64,000 bases of DNA, taken from assembly GCF_042648805.1 (NCBI RefSeq), contig NZ_JBHRXZ010000022.1:372001-436000 (forward strand), in the 5' to 3' direction. The DNA is from Azomonas tarimensis. Its GTDB lineage: Bacteria; Pseudomonadota; Gammaproteobacteria; Pseudomonadales; Pseudomonadaceae. The notes under the pieces were generated by a model. It was given only the letters and a program-made list of their open reading frames with translations. It had not been told where the DNA came from and did no database searches. Positions within the stretch are counted from its first letter, which is position 1, and every line of letters starts with the position of its first letter. The position numbers were made by a program, and so were the translations under genes. Below, in pieces: positions 46,506-54,859 of this stretch.

Positions 46506-49500
46506 ATGCCAGGGTATTTCATCGACAGGCCGATCTTTGCCTGGGTTCTCGCGCTGCTGGTCATGCTCATCGGCGGCCTTTCCATCCTCAATCTGCCGGT
46601 CAACCAGTACCCCAGCATCGCCGCGCCGGCGGTGGCCATCTCGGTCCAGTACCCCGGCGCCTCGGCGCAGACGGTGCAGGACACCGTGGTACAGGTGATC
46701 GAGCAGCAGATGAGCGGTATCGACGGCTTGCGCTACATCTCCTCGCAGAGCAACAGCGATGGCAGCATGAGCATCACCGTCACCTTCGAGCAGGGCACCA
46801 ACCCGGATATCGCCCAGGTTCAGGTGCAGAACAAGCTGCAGCTGGCGACGCCCCTGCTTCCCCAGGAGGTCCAGCAGCAGGGCATCCGCGTCACCAAGGC
46901 CGCCTCGGGCTTTCTGATGGTGCTGGCGCTGGTATCCAGCGATGGCAGCCTGACCCGCGCCGATCTCGGCGACTTCATCGTGTCCTCGGTACAGGACCCC
47001 ATCTCGCGTACCAGTGGGGTGGGGGACTTCCAGGTCTTCGGTGCGCCCTACGCCATGCGCATCTGGCTGGATCCGCTGAAGCTGAACAACTATCAGCTGA
47101 CCACCACCGATGTGGGCAACGCCATCCGCGCGCAGAACGTGCAGGTATCGTCCGGGCAACTGGGCGGGCTGCCGGCCTCGCCCGGACAGCAGCTGACCGC
47201 CACCATCATCGGCAAGACCCGGCTGCAGACCCCCGAAGAGTTTCGCGACATCCTGCTCAAGGTGCAGCCCGACGGCTCCCAGGTGCGCCTCGGCGATGTC
47301 GCCCGGGTGGAACTGGGCGAGCAGAACGCCAGCATCGTGTCCGAGTACAACGGCATGCCCGCCGCCGGTATCGGCATCCGTCTGGCCACGGGCGCCAATG
47401 CACTGGACACCGCCCGCGCGATCCGGGCGACCATGGCTGATATCACCCCCTTCATGCCGGCCGGGGTCGAGGTGATGTACCCCTATGACACCTCGCCCGT
47501 GGTGTCTGCCTCGATCATGACAGTGGTGTACACGCTGTTCGAGGCGATCGTGCTGGTGTTCCTGGTCATGTACCTGTTCCTGCAGAACTTCCGCGCGACC
47601 CTGATCCCGACACTGGCGGTTCCGGTGGTGCTGTTGGGCACCTTTGCCGTGCTTGCCGCTTTTGGTTTCAGCGTCAACACCCTCACCATGTTCGCCATGG
47701 TGCTGGCGATCGGCCTGCTGGTGGACGATGCCATCGTGGTAGTGGAGAACGTCGAGCGGGTCATGGCCGAAGAGGGGCTCTCGCCGCTGGAGGCCACCCG
47801 CAAGTCCATGGGGCAGATCCAGGGTGCCCTGGTGGGCATCGGCCTGGTGCTGTCGGCAGTGTTTGTCCCCATGGCGTTCTTTTCCGGCTCAACCGGCATC
47901 ATCTATCGGCAGTTCGCCATCACCATCGCCTCGGCCATGACCCTGTCGGTGCTGGTGGCACTGATCTTCACCCCGGCGCTCTGCGCCACCCTGCTAAAGC
48001 CGATCCCCAAGGGTCATCACGCGGCCAAGCGGGGTTTCTTCGGCTGGTTCAACCGCAGCTTTGATCGGGGTGCGAGCCTCTATGAGCGCGGCGTCGGCGG
48101 CATGTTGCGACGCAAGGTGCCCTTCCTGCTGGTCTATGTCGCCATCGTTGCGCTGCTGGCAGTGCTTTTCACGCGTTTGCCGGGGGCCTTTCTGCCAAAC
48201 GAGGATCAGGGCGTGCTGTTCACCCAGATCCAGACGCCGCCGGGCTCGACCGCCGAGCGTACCAAGCAGACCGTGGATGCGGTGCGTGACTATCTGCTGA
48301 CCGAGGAGAGCGACGTGGTGCGCTCGGTATTCACCATCACCGGCTTCAACTTCGCCGGCCGCGGGCAGAATTCGGGAATGGCTTTCGTTGGCCTGAAACC
48401 CTGGGAGGAGCGCACCCGACCCGAGGACAGCGTGTTCGCCCTGGCTCAGCGGGCCCAGGCGCGCTTCGGCGACTTCCGCGACGCCATGGTCTTTGCCTTC
48501 GCGCCGCCGGCAGTGATCGAGCTGGGCAACGCGACAGGCTTCAACCTGTTCATCGAGGACCGCGCCGGGCTCGGCCACGAAGCCCTGATGAACGCACGCA
48601 ACCAGTTCCTCGGCATGGCCGCCCAGCATCCGGCGCTGGCCGGCGTACGGCCCAACGGCCTCAACGACGAGCCGCAGTTCCGTCTGATCATCGATGATGA
48701 GCAGGCGCGCATCCTCGGGGTGCCGCTGAGTTCGATCAACGAGACCCTTGCCGCTGGTTGGGCCTCGACCTATGTCAATGACTTCATCGACCGTGGCCGA
48801 GTGAAGCGGGTGTTCATGCAGGGCGAGGCCGATTCGCGCATGAATCCGGAAGATTTCGCCAAGTGGTACGTGCGCAACGATGCCGGACAGATGGTGCCTT
48901 TCACAGCCTTCGCCAGCGGAGAGTGGATCTACGGCCCGCCAAAGCTGGCGCGCTACAATGGCGTGCCGGCCCAGGAGATCCTTGGCGAGGCGGCGCCAGG
49001 GCGCAGCACCGGCGATGCCATGGCCGCGGTCGAGGAGATCGCCGCGAAACTGCCGCCTGGCATCGGCTTTTCCTGGACCGGGTTGTCGTTCGAGGAGCGG
49101 CTGTCCGGCAACCAGGCGCCGGCACTCTACGCGCTGTCGCTGCTGGTGGTGTTTCTCTGCCTGGCGGCGCTCTACGAGAGCTGGTCTATTCCCTTCGCGG
49201 TCATGCTGGCGGTGCCGCTCGGCGTTATCGGTGCGCTCATCGCGACCCTTGGCAGGGGCCTGTCCAATGACGTGTTCTTCCAGGTCGGCCTGCTGACCAC
49301 CATCGGCCTGACCGCCAAGAACGGCATCCTGATCGTGGAGTTCGCCAAAGACCTGCACCAGCAGGGCATGAGCCTGTTCGATGCGGCCGTGCGCGCCTGC
49401 CGGATGCGTCTGCGACCGATCCTGATGACCTCGCTCGCCTTCAGCCTGGGCGTCCTGCCGCTGACCCTGGCCAGCGGGGCCGGCGCCGGCAGCGCCCATG

Positions 49501-49634
49501 CCATCGGAACCGGCGTCATCGGCGGTATGGTCACGGCCACGCTGCTGGCCATCTTCTGGGTGCCGCTGTTCTTTGTCCTGGTCAATTCAATCCGCAAGCG
49601 ACCAAAGGGCGCGAGCAAGGAGGATCCGCAGTGA
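46506..49634 (+). CDS. mexB: RND multidrug efflux pump, inner-membrane transporter (MexB/TtgB type)
   Basis: 1,042 residues, HAE-1 family. PGYFIDRPIFAWVLALLVML start, the proton-relay Asp pair in GLLVDDAIVVVENVERV (TM4), ISRTSGVGDFQVFG, FLPNEDQGVLFTQI and a late TIGLTAKNGILIVEFAKDL (relay Lys) are all present. Trimeric drug/proton antiporter. Twelve bases separate it from mexA; its stop overlaps the oprM GTG. Confidence 0.97.
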   Translation: MPGYFIDRPIFAWVLALLVMLIGGLSILNLPVNQYPSIAAPAVAISVQYPGASAQTVQDTVVQVIEQQMSGIDGLRYISSQSNSDGSMSITVTFEQGTNPDIAQVQVQNKLQLATPLLPQEVQQQGIRVTKAASGFLMVLALVSSDGSLTRADLGDFIVSSVQDPISRTSGVGDFQVFGAPYAMRIWLDPLKLNNYQLTTTDVGNAIRAQNVQVSSGQLGGLPASPGQQLTATIIGKTRLQTPEEFRDILLKVQPDGSQVRLGDVARVELGEQNASIVSEYNGMPAAGIGIRLATGANALDTARAIRATMADITPFMPAGVEVMYPYDTSPVVSASIMTVVYTLFEAIVLVFLVMYLFLQNFRATLIPTLAVPVVLLGTFAVLAAFGFSVNTLTMFAMVLAIGLLVDDAIVVVENVERVMAEEGLSPLEATRKSMGQIQGALVGIGLVLSAVFVPMAFFSGSTGIIYRQFAITIASAMTLSVLVALIFTPALCATLLKPIPKGHHAAKRGFFGWFNRSFDRGASLYERGVGGMLRRKVPFLLVYVAIVALLAVLFTRLPGAFLPNEDQGVLFTQIQTPPGSTAERTKQTVDAVRDYLLTEESDVVRSVFTITGFNFAGRGQNSGMAFVGLKPWEERTRPEDSVFALAQRAQARFGDFRDAMVFAFAPPAVIELGNATGFNLFIEDRAGLGHEALMNARNQFLGMAAQHPALAGVRPNGLNDEPQFRLIIDDEQARILGVPLSSINETLAAGWASTYVNDFIDRGRVKRVFMQGEADSRMNPEDFAKWYVRNDAGQMVPFTAFASGEWIYGPPKLARYNGVPAQEILGEAAPGRSTGDAMAAVEEIAAKLPPGIGFSWTGLSFEERLSGNQAPALYALSLLVVFLCLAALYESWSIPFAVMLAVPLGVIGALIATLGRGLSNDVFFQVGLLTTIGLTAKNGILIVEFAKDLHQQGMSLFDAAVRACRMRLRPILMTSLAFSLGVLPLTLASGAGAGSAHAIGTGVIGGMVTATLLAIFWVPLFFVLVNSIRKRPKGASKEDPQ

Positions 49635-51028
49635 AAGCTTCGGTCATGGCCCTTTCGCTGCTGGCGGTAGCGCTGGGCGGCTGTTCGATGATTCCCGAGT
49701 ACCAGCGTCCGACGCTGCCGGTGGAGCTGCCGACTGAGCAGGCCGCCGCCACGACTGAGGCGGTTCCGGGCTGGCGCGATTTCTTCCAGGATCCGGCGTT
49801 GCACCGTCTGGTGGAGATCGCCCTGGCAGAAAATCGTGACCTGCGGGTCGCTGCGCTGAATCTGCAGGCCTATCAGGCGTTGTACCGGATCCAGCGGGCG
49901 GATCGCTGGCCGCTGATCAGTGCCGACGCGGCGGGCAGTCGCAGCCGTACCCCCGGGTCGTTGAGCCCTTCCGGCGAGGCCACCGTAGGCAACCAGTACA
50001 GCGCGACCCTGGGTGTGTCGTGGGAACTCGATCTGTTTGGCCGCATCGCCAGCCTGCGCGAGCAGGCGCTGGAGCAGTACTTTGCCAGCGAGGCGGCGCA
50101 GCGCAGCACCCAGGTGGCGCTGGTGGCGAGCGTAGCCAACGCCTGGCTCACCTGGCAGGCCGACCAGACGCTGCTGCGCCTGACGCGCGAGACCCTGGAT
50201 GCCTACGAGCACAGCCTGCGCCTGACACAGCGCAGCTTTGACGTCGGCGTCGCCTCGGCGCTCGACCTCAGCCAGGCGCGCAGCGCAGTGGACAGTGCAC
50301 GGGTGGCTTTCGAGCGCTACAGCCGGCAGGTCGCGCTGGATCGCAACGCTCTGGTGCTGCTGCTTGGGCGCGGCATTCCGGAAGATATCGAGCCAGGTTG
50401 GGATCAGGAGCGTCTGCAACTGGCGGACCTTCCGGTGGGGCTGTCCTCGACGCTGCTGACCCAGCGGCCGGACATCCTCCAGGCCGAGCATGCGCTCAAG
50501 GCCGCCAACGCCAACATCGGTGCCGCACGCGCCGCGTTCTTCCCGCGTATCGGTTTGACCGGTGCGGCCGGCACCGCCAGCAACGAACTGTCGGGCCTGT
50601 TCGACGGCGGCTCGGGTTACTGGTCGTTCCTGCCCAGCATCAGCGTGCCGATCTTTACCGCTGGGCAACTGCGGGCGAGCGTCGACTACGCCGAACTCAG
50701 TCGGGACGCCCAGATTGCCCGCTACGAGCAGGCGATACAGGTCGCCTTCCGCGAGGTCAGCGATGGCCTAGCCGCACGAGTAACCTATGCCCGTCAGGTG
50801 CAGGCGCAGCGCGCCCTGGTGGAAACCAGCCAGGACTACTACCGGCTCGCCGAACGCCGCTATCGCACCGGTGTGGACAGCTATCTGCTACTGCTAGACG
50901 CCCAGCGTCAGCTCTTCGATGCCCAGCAGCAACTGATTCTCGATCAGCTGGCCCAACTGAGCAGCGAGGTGGAGTTGTTCAAGGCGTTGGGCGGTGGCTG
51001 GTACGCCGAAGCGGATCCGGCACTTTGA
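49631..51028 (+). CDS. oprM: Outer-membrane efflux channel lipoprotein (OprM/TtgC type)
   Basis: 465 residues from a GTG at 49631, preceded by AAGGAGGA and overlapping the mexB stop. Lipobox LGGC (Cys18), then WRDFFQDPALHRLVEIALAENRDLRVAALNLQ and two tandem OEP repeats ending in RYRTGVDSYLLLLDAQRQLF. It forms the trimeric exit duct for the MexAB-type pump. Confidence 0.96.
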   Translation: MKASVMALSLLAVALGGCSMIPEYQRPTLPVELPTEQAAATTEAVPGWRDFFQDPALHRLVEIALAENRDLRVAALNLQAYQALYRIQRADRWPLISADAAGSRSRTPGSLSPSGEATVGNQYSATLGVSWELDLFGRIASLREQALEQYFASEAAQRSTQVALVASVANAWLTWQADQTLLRLTRETLDAYEHSLRLTQRSFDVGVASALDLSQARSAVDSARVAFERYSRQVALDRNALVLLLGRGIPEDIEPGWDQERLQLADLPVGLSSTLLTQRPDILQAEHALKAANANIGAARAAFFPRIGLTGAAGTASNELSGLFDGGSGYWSFLPSISVPIFTAGQLRASVDYAELSRDAQIARYEQAIQVAFREVSDGLAARVTYARQVQAQRALVETSQDYYRLAERRYRTGVDSYLLLLDAQRQLFDAQQQLILDQLAQLSSEVELFKALGGGWYAEADPAL

Positions 51029-51036
51029 GTTGGCGG

Positions 51037-51062
51037 AAGAGCCGGCAGGGCGCCGGCTCTTT
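51037..51062. terminator. Bidirectional terminator between oprM and the nif glutaredoxin gene
   Basis: Perfect 10-bp stem AAGAGCCGGC/GCCGGCTCTT (51037-51046 and 51052-51061) with a 5-base loop, T on one side and A on the other, placed between two convergent genes. It marks the boundary between the core-genome pump operon and the nif cluster. Confidence 0.88.
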
Positions 51063-51095
51063 CGCGCACACCAGAGTGCGGATCATTAAGCGGCG

Positions 51096-51422
51096 TCAGG
51101 CTGCGTTGGCGGATTCGAGCAGCTCCTTGAGGCTGCCTTCGCTGTGCAGGCCGAGTACGATGTCGCAGCCGCCGACCAGTTCACCCTTGACGAACAGTTG
51201 GGGAAAGGTCGGCCACTGGGAAATCTGCGGCAGCTTCTCGCGAATGTGCGGAGCGGCGAGCACGTTTACGAAGGCGTAGGGCTGGCCGATCTGTTTCAGC
51301 GTTTCCACGACCTGACGTGAGAAGCCGCATTCCGGTGCTTCTGGGGTCCCTTTCATGTACAGGATCACCGGGTTCTCGGCGATCTGCTGGTTGATGCGGG
51401 CTGCGGTGTCCAGTACCTGCAT
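51096..51422 (-). CDS. grxD: Monothiol glutaredoxin, nif-associated (Grx5-type)
   Basis: 108 residues. Active site CGFS at Cys32 (GTPEAPECGFSRQ), KGELVGGCDIV glutathione/Fe-S loop. CGFS glutaredoxins carry [2Fe-2S] clusters with glutathione. As the last gene of the nifB operon it matches the Azotobacter vinelandii nif-specific copy (grx5-nif), so it probably serves nitrogenase Fe-S delivery; a housekeeping GrxD should exist elsewhere. Confidence 0.93.
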   Translation of the reverse strand: MQVLDTAARINQQIAENPVILYMKGTPEAPECGFSRQVVETLKQIGQPYAFVNVLAAPHIREKLPQISQWPTFPQLFVKGELVGGCDIVLGLHSEGSLKELLESANAA

Positions 51423-51436
51423 GGCGGCAACTCCTT

Positions 51437-51793
51437 TCAGTGGTAGATCGAGGCAGGGATGCGCTCGGCCGGGGTTCGGTAGCGTTGGCCAGGGCGGGCC
51501 TGCCAGGCGGCATAGCCTCCGTCGAGGCTGTAGATGTTGTCGAAATCGAACTCGGCGAACAGGGCGGCCATGTCCTGGCTGGCATGACCGTGATAGCAGC
51601 AGATCACCAAGTGCATGTCCCTGGGAGTGCTCTTGAGCATGGTCCGCAGGTTCAGGTCGCTCAGGTGGATCGCCCGCGGGTCATGGTTCTGGCAGTAGGT
51701 CAGCGCGTCGCGCATGTCCAGCAGCATGACATTGTCGTGTTCGGACAGAAGCAGCTCGGCTTCTGCCACGCTGATGCGTTTGTACCCGCTCAT
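51437..51793 (-). CDS. rhdN: Single-domain rhodanese, nif-associated (GlpE/RhdN-like)
   Basis: 118 residues from ATG 51793, preceded by GGAGAAG and overlapping the nifQ stop. Rhodanese fold with LLDMRDALTYCQNHDPRAIH and active-site loop CCYHGHAS (catalytic Cys66), the GlpE-type six-residue loop. Thiosulfate:thiol sulfurtransferase activity is expected. Position between nifQ and grx5 equals the Azotobacter RhdN, so a role in sulfur supply to the nif cluster is inferred. Confidence 0.9.
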   Translation of the reverse strand: MSGYKRISVAEAELLLSEHDNVMLLDMRDALTYCQNHDPRAIHLSDLNLRTMLKSTPRDMHLVICCYHGHASQDMAALFAEFDFDNIYSLDGGYAAWQARPGQRYRTPAERIPASIYH

Positions 51794-52359
51794 GATTCTT
51801 CTCCGAAACAGTCGTGATAAGTGGGACATTGTTCGCAGCTGGGGGAGCGGCAGACATAACCGCCGTCCTGTTCGCATAGCTGCTTGTAGAAAAATTTCTT
51901 CCAGCGCATGTTGTTCAGGTTGCGGCTGGCCAGCAGCGGGAAGTTATGGGTCAACAAGGCATGCAGTTCGAGCCGCGACGGAAGGCCCAGGTCGCGCCAG
52001 AGGTGATCGCCTCCCAGGCAGGCCGCCGACACGACCGAGGCCATCACGGCTTCGTCCGGGTCATTACCGGCCCGTCCGGCAAGCAGCAGGGCTCGAAGCT
52101 CGCTCCATTCGTCCCGGCGCAGGTCCAGCAGTTCCTGGCGCAGCACGTCCTTTTCGCGGTCAGGCGCTAGCGCGGTCGATGTGCAGGCCAGCGGGCCGAC
52201 CCGCGAGTCAAATTCTTCCTGGCTCAGCCCCAACAGCAAGGGAAGACAGGTGCGCCCCTGGCGCTGGGCCTGGAGAATCTCGCCCAGCCAGGCTGCATTG
52301 ACGCCCTGCCTGCCTTCGACAGGCATCGCATCCCCTCGGACCAGCGCTTGCCCACTCAT
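51790..52359 (-). CDS. nifQ: NifQ, molybdenum donor for FeMo-cofactor synthesis
   Basis: 189 residues. The C-terminal cysteine cluster C-x7-C-x4-C-x2-C-x5-C (LCEQDGGYVCRSPSCEQC, then CFG) is the NifQ signature that binds a Mo-Fe-S cluster; NLNNMRWKKFFYKQL precedes it. NifQ passes Mo to NifEN/NifH. The start is one base after the nifO stop. Confidence 0.95.
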   Translation of the reverse strand: MSGQALVRGDAMPVEGRQGVNAAWLGEILQAQRQGRTCLPLLLGLSQEEFDSRVGPLACTSTALAPDREKDVLRQELLDLRRDEWSELRALLLAGRAGNDPDEAVMASVVSAACLGGDHLWRDLGLPSRLELHALLTHNFPLLASRNLNNMRWKKFFYKQLCEQDGGYVCRSPSCEQCPTYHDCFGEES

Positions 52360-52800
52360 TTACTCGCCGTCCACGATCAGGCAACCAACCCGGGTTCCGT
52401 GTCCCATCGAACAGCTATCGAGGTGGTCGGGCTCGGAAGGAAACTTGCCTTTGCAAGGCAGCTCGCGGCTCATGGTGGCAAGGTCGAAGCCCACCATGAA
52501 ATGCTCGCCGTAGCGGATGAGCGGCCGGCGGATGAGAATGGGCTGGTCGAGCATCAGGTCGATCGCCTGCTCGGCAGTCAGCGCGCTGGGGTCGAGCTCG
52601 CCATACTTGATGGCTGGCGCCGAGGGGTTGAACCACTCCGCGACCGGCTTTTCCCCGAAGAAGGGTCGCAGCCGTTCGCCCGTCCAGGGCTCGCTGAGCA
52701 GATCCTTCACGTCCAACTGCAGCCCGGTGGCGCGCAACAGCTGCTTTTGCAAGCGATTGGTGGCGCAGCCGGGTTTTTCGTAGAAGACGATGCAACACAT
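52360..52800 (-). CDS. nifO: NifO, ArsC/Spx-fold nitrogenase-associated protein
   Basis: 146 residues. Thioredoxin-like ArsC fold: IVFYEKPGCATNRLQKQLL (Cys12), a DLLSEPWTGERLRPFFG segment, and QPILIRRPLIRYGEHFMVGF (conserved cis-Pro loop Arg-Pro). Family name 'nitrogenase-associated protein'; in A. vinelandii nifO influences Mo partition between nitrate reductase and nitrogenase. The C-terminal tail has extra cysteines (CKGKF, DSCSMGHGTRVGC) that could bind metal. Confidence 0.9.
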   Translation of the reverse strand: MCCIVFYEKPGCATNRLQKQLLRATGLQLDVKDLLSEPWTGERLRPFFGEKPVAEWFNPSAPAIKYGELDPSALTAEQAIDLMLDQPILIRRPLIRYGEHFMVGFDLATMSRELPCKGKFPSEPDHLDSCSMGHGTRVGCLIVDGE

Positions 52801-52810
52801 GATGGCGCCC

Positions 52811-53089
52811 TCAGCGAGCCTGGATTTCGCGCATGGCCTCGGCCAGCCGCTCGGGCGGGATGCCGGTAAGCGAGCCCTGCGGGTTGGCCCACTCCCCGCT
52901 GGAGAGCAGGATGGCGCCTTCGATCGGGCAGATGCTTGCGCATTGCTGCTCGGCGTAGTCGTCCTCGCACTCGGTACACTTGCGCGGGTTGATCTTGAAG
53001 TGGCTTTCACCCTTGTAGATCGCTTCGCTGGGGCAAACCGCCGCGCAGGCGTGGCAGCTTACGCAGGCGTCCACAATCTTCAGTGCCAT
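52811..53089 (-). CDS. fdxN: FdxN, 2[4Fe-4S] ferredoxin of the nifB operon
   Basis: 92 residues from ATG 53089 (GGGAGGT upstream). Two cluster motifs: C9-x2-C12-x2-C15-x3-C19 and C38-x2-C41-x8-C50-x3-C54; the 8-residue insertion is typical of nif-linked bacterial ferredoxins. In A. vinelandii FdxN supports NifB-cofactor formation. It lies between nifB and nifO with short gaps. Confidence 0.94.
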   Translation of the reverse strand: MALKIVDACVSCHACAAVCPSEAIYKGESHFKINPRKCTECEDDYAEQQCASICPIEGAILLSSGEWANPQGSLTGIPPERLAEAMREIQAR

Positions 53090-53126
53090 GTTGCACCTCC
53101 CGGTGTCGATCATTCAGGTTGCCCGC

Positions 53127-54638
53127 TCAGGCGTTGGCCTTCATCAGGGGTTTGTCTTCGTCGAGCTGACCGGCTGCGATCATTTCCTGATACACCGCCA
53201 TCACCGCTTCCTCGATGGGCTCCATGGCATGTTCGCCATTGGGCTGGATGCCGGCGGCCTCGAGGTCGCCCCAGGGCTCGTAACCGATCTTCGAGCAGAG
53301 CACCGCCTCGCAACCCTTGAGCGAGCGGATGCTGCCGGACAGCGCGCTCTCCTTTTCGCCGCAGGTGTCATTGCCGACACAGAACTGGTCGACCTTGCGA
53401 TGGCTGATGAAACGCACGCCTTCGGATGAGGCCTCGTACACCAGAAACTCCTTGGCATGACCGAAGTGCTGGTTGATCAGGCCGCCGCCACTGGTTGCCA
53501 CGGCCATCAGTACCGGGCGGTACTTCCTGGCGGACGCGCCGTTATGGGAGGGAACCGAAAGGGAGGCCAGGCGGGCCTTCTTCGCGGCTTTCTCGTCGAG
53601 TTCCTCCTTGATGGCCGCGTGGATCGCGGCGCGCTTGACCATGGCGGCTTCGTAGTCGATCTCCATTGTCTCGATCTTGTCCATGGTGAATTCGTCGCCC
53701 CGGTCCTCGCCGAGCAGGCCGACCGCGTCGGCGCGGCACTGCCGGCAATGGCGCATCATGTTCATGTCACCGGCGCAGGCATCCTGCAGGTCCTGCAGCT
53801 CCTCGGGCTCGGGGCTGCGCTGACCCATCACGCCAAAGAAGGTGCCGTGCTCGGCCTCGGCGATCAATGGCATGACGTTGTGCAGGAAGGCGCCCTTGGC
53901 CTTGACGATCCGGCTGACCTCCTTGAGGTGTTCGTCGTTGACGCCTGGGATCAGCACCGAGTTGACCTTTACCAGAATGCCGCGCTCGACGAGCATCTCT
54001 AGACCTTTCTGCTGGCGCTCGATGAGGATCTTGGCAGCCTTGGCTCCCCGAATGCGCTTGTTGTTCCAGTAGATCCAGGGGTAGATCTTGGCACCGACTT
54101 CGGGGTCCACGCAGTTGATGGTGATGGTCACATGGTCGATGTTGTGCTTGGCCAGTTCCTCGACCGCGTCGGGCAGGGCCAGGCCGTTGGTGGACACGCA
54201 GAGCTTGATGTCCGGCGCCTGCTCGCTGAGCTGGCGGAAGGTGTCGAAGGTGCGCTCGGGGTTGGCCAGGGGGTCACCAGGCCCGGCGATGCCCAGCACG
54301 GTCATCTGCGGAATGGTGGCGGCCACGGCCTTGACCTTCTTCACGGCCTGGTCGGGGGTCATCAGCTCGGACACGACGCCCGGGCGCGACTCATTGGCGC
54401 AATCGTATTTGCGGTTGCAGTAGTGGCACTGGATGTTGCAGGCCGGCGCCACCGCCACGTGCATACGGGCGAAATAGTGGTGAGCGTCCTCGGAGTAGCA
54501 GGGATGGTTGTGCACCTTCTCGCGGATGTCGTCAGGCAGGTGAGAAAGCTGATCATCACTGCTACCACAGCTGCCGGAGGAGCATCCGCTGGCGGCTGCA
54601 TGCTCGGCTTCGTTTTGCCCAATTACGCTCAGTTCCAT
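53127..54638 (-). CDS. nifB: NifB, radical SAM FeMo-cofactor precursor (NifB-co) synthase
   Basis: 503 residues. Radical SAM cysteines C67-x3-C71-x2-C74 (CNIQCHYCNRKYDC) with GIAGPGDPLAN and CVSTNGLALP; further conserved cysteines (HCRQCRADAVG) for the K-clusters. From about residue 375 a NifX/NafY-like cofactor-binding domain follows (LMAVATSGGGLINQHFGHAK). It builds the [8Fe-9S-C] core. GGAGAAC precedes the ATG. Upstream lie a sigma-54 promoter and two NifA sites. Confidence 0.98.
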   Translation of the reverse strand: MELSVIGQNEAEHAAASGCSSGSCGSSDDQLSHLPDDIREKVHNHPCYSEDAHHYFARMHVAVAPACNIQCHYCNRKYDCANESRPGVVSELMTPDQAVKKVKAVAATIPQMTVLGIAGPGDPLANPERTFDTFRQLSEQAPDIKLCVSTNGLALPDAVEELAKHNIDHVTITINCVDPEVGAKIYPWIYWNNKRIRGAKAAKILIERQQKGLEMLVERGILVKVNSVLIPGVNDEHLKEVSRIVKAKGAFLHNVMPLIAEAEHGTFFGVMGQRSPEPEELQDLQDACAGDMNMMRHCRQCRADAVGLLGEDRGDEFTMDKIETMEIDYEAAMVKRAAIHAAIKEELDEKAAKKARLASLSVPSHNGASARKYRPVLMAVATSGGGLINQHFGHAKEFLVYEASSEGVRFISHRKVDQFCVGNDTCGEKESALSGSIRSLKGCEAVLCSKIGYEPWGDLEAAGIQPNGEHAMEPIEEAVMAVYQEMIAAGQLDEDKPLMKANA

Positions 54639-54676
54639 GTTCGTTCTCCGATGAGAGAGTCTGGTGAATAAACCAG

Positions 54677-54692
54677 AGCAATCACCGTGCCT
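54677..54692 (-). promoter_or_regulatory. nifB: Sigma-54 promoter of the nifB operon
   Basis: On the minus strand AGGCACGGTGATTGCT has the GG-N10-GC spacing and matches TGGCAC-N5-TTGCW at all but the first base. It lies 39 bases upstream of the nifB ATG. Confidence 0.9.
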
Positions 54693-54745
54693 GTTTTTTA
54701 AGTTTTTGATTTAAAAGGCGAACAGCTATGGATTTAGTGGTGGTT

Positions 54746-54761
54746 TGTTGTGCTATGGACA
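54746..54761 (-). promoter_or_regulatory. NifA upstream activator site (proximal) of nifB
   Basis: Exact TGT-N10-ACA (TGTTGTGCTATGGACA), about 54 bases upstream of the -24 element. Confidence 0.85.
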
Positions 54762-54787
54762 AACTTTCGAGTTATCGAAGTCGGCTC

Positions 54788-54803
54788 TGTAGGGTAATTA
54801 ACA
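54788..54803 (-). promoter_or_regulatory. NifA upstream activator site (distal) of nifB
   Basis: Exact TGT-N10-ACA (TGTAGGGTAATTAACA), centred 42 bases from the proximal site, i.e. four helical turns, so both sites face the same side of the DNA. Confidence 0.8.
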
Positions 54804-54831
54804 CACATTTATTGTAAGGTTATGCGCGTAT

Positions 54832-54853
54832 CGCCAGCACCCGGGTGCTGGCG
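54832..54853 (-). terminator. 22-bp palindrome downstream of nifA
   Basis: CGCCAGCACCC is followed directly by its reverse complement. It lies 6 bases past the nifA stop and before the nifB activator sites, so it probably ends or stabilises the nifLA transcript. There is no T-run, so termination may be partial and allow read-through into nifB. Confidence 0.6.
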
Positions 54854-54859
54854 TGCGGT

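Noticed and set aside
47994..49499. 501-codon minus-strand frame within the RND transporter gene
   Set aside because: Antisense shadow; the plus strand carries an intact MexB-type protein.
51029..51095. Attachment site or tRNA end at the nif boundary
   Set aside because: No tRNA-like sequence, integrase or direct repeat is visible; the only structure is the shared terminator.
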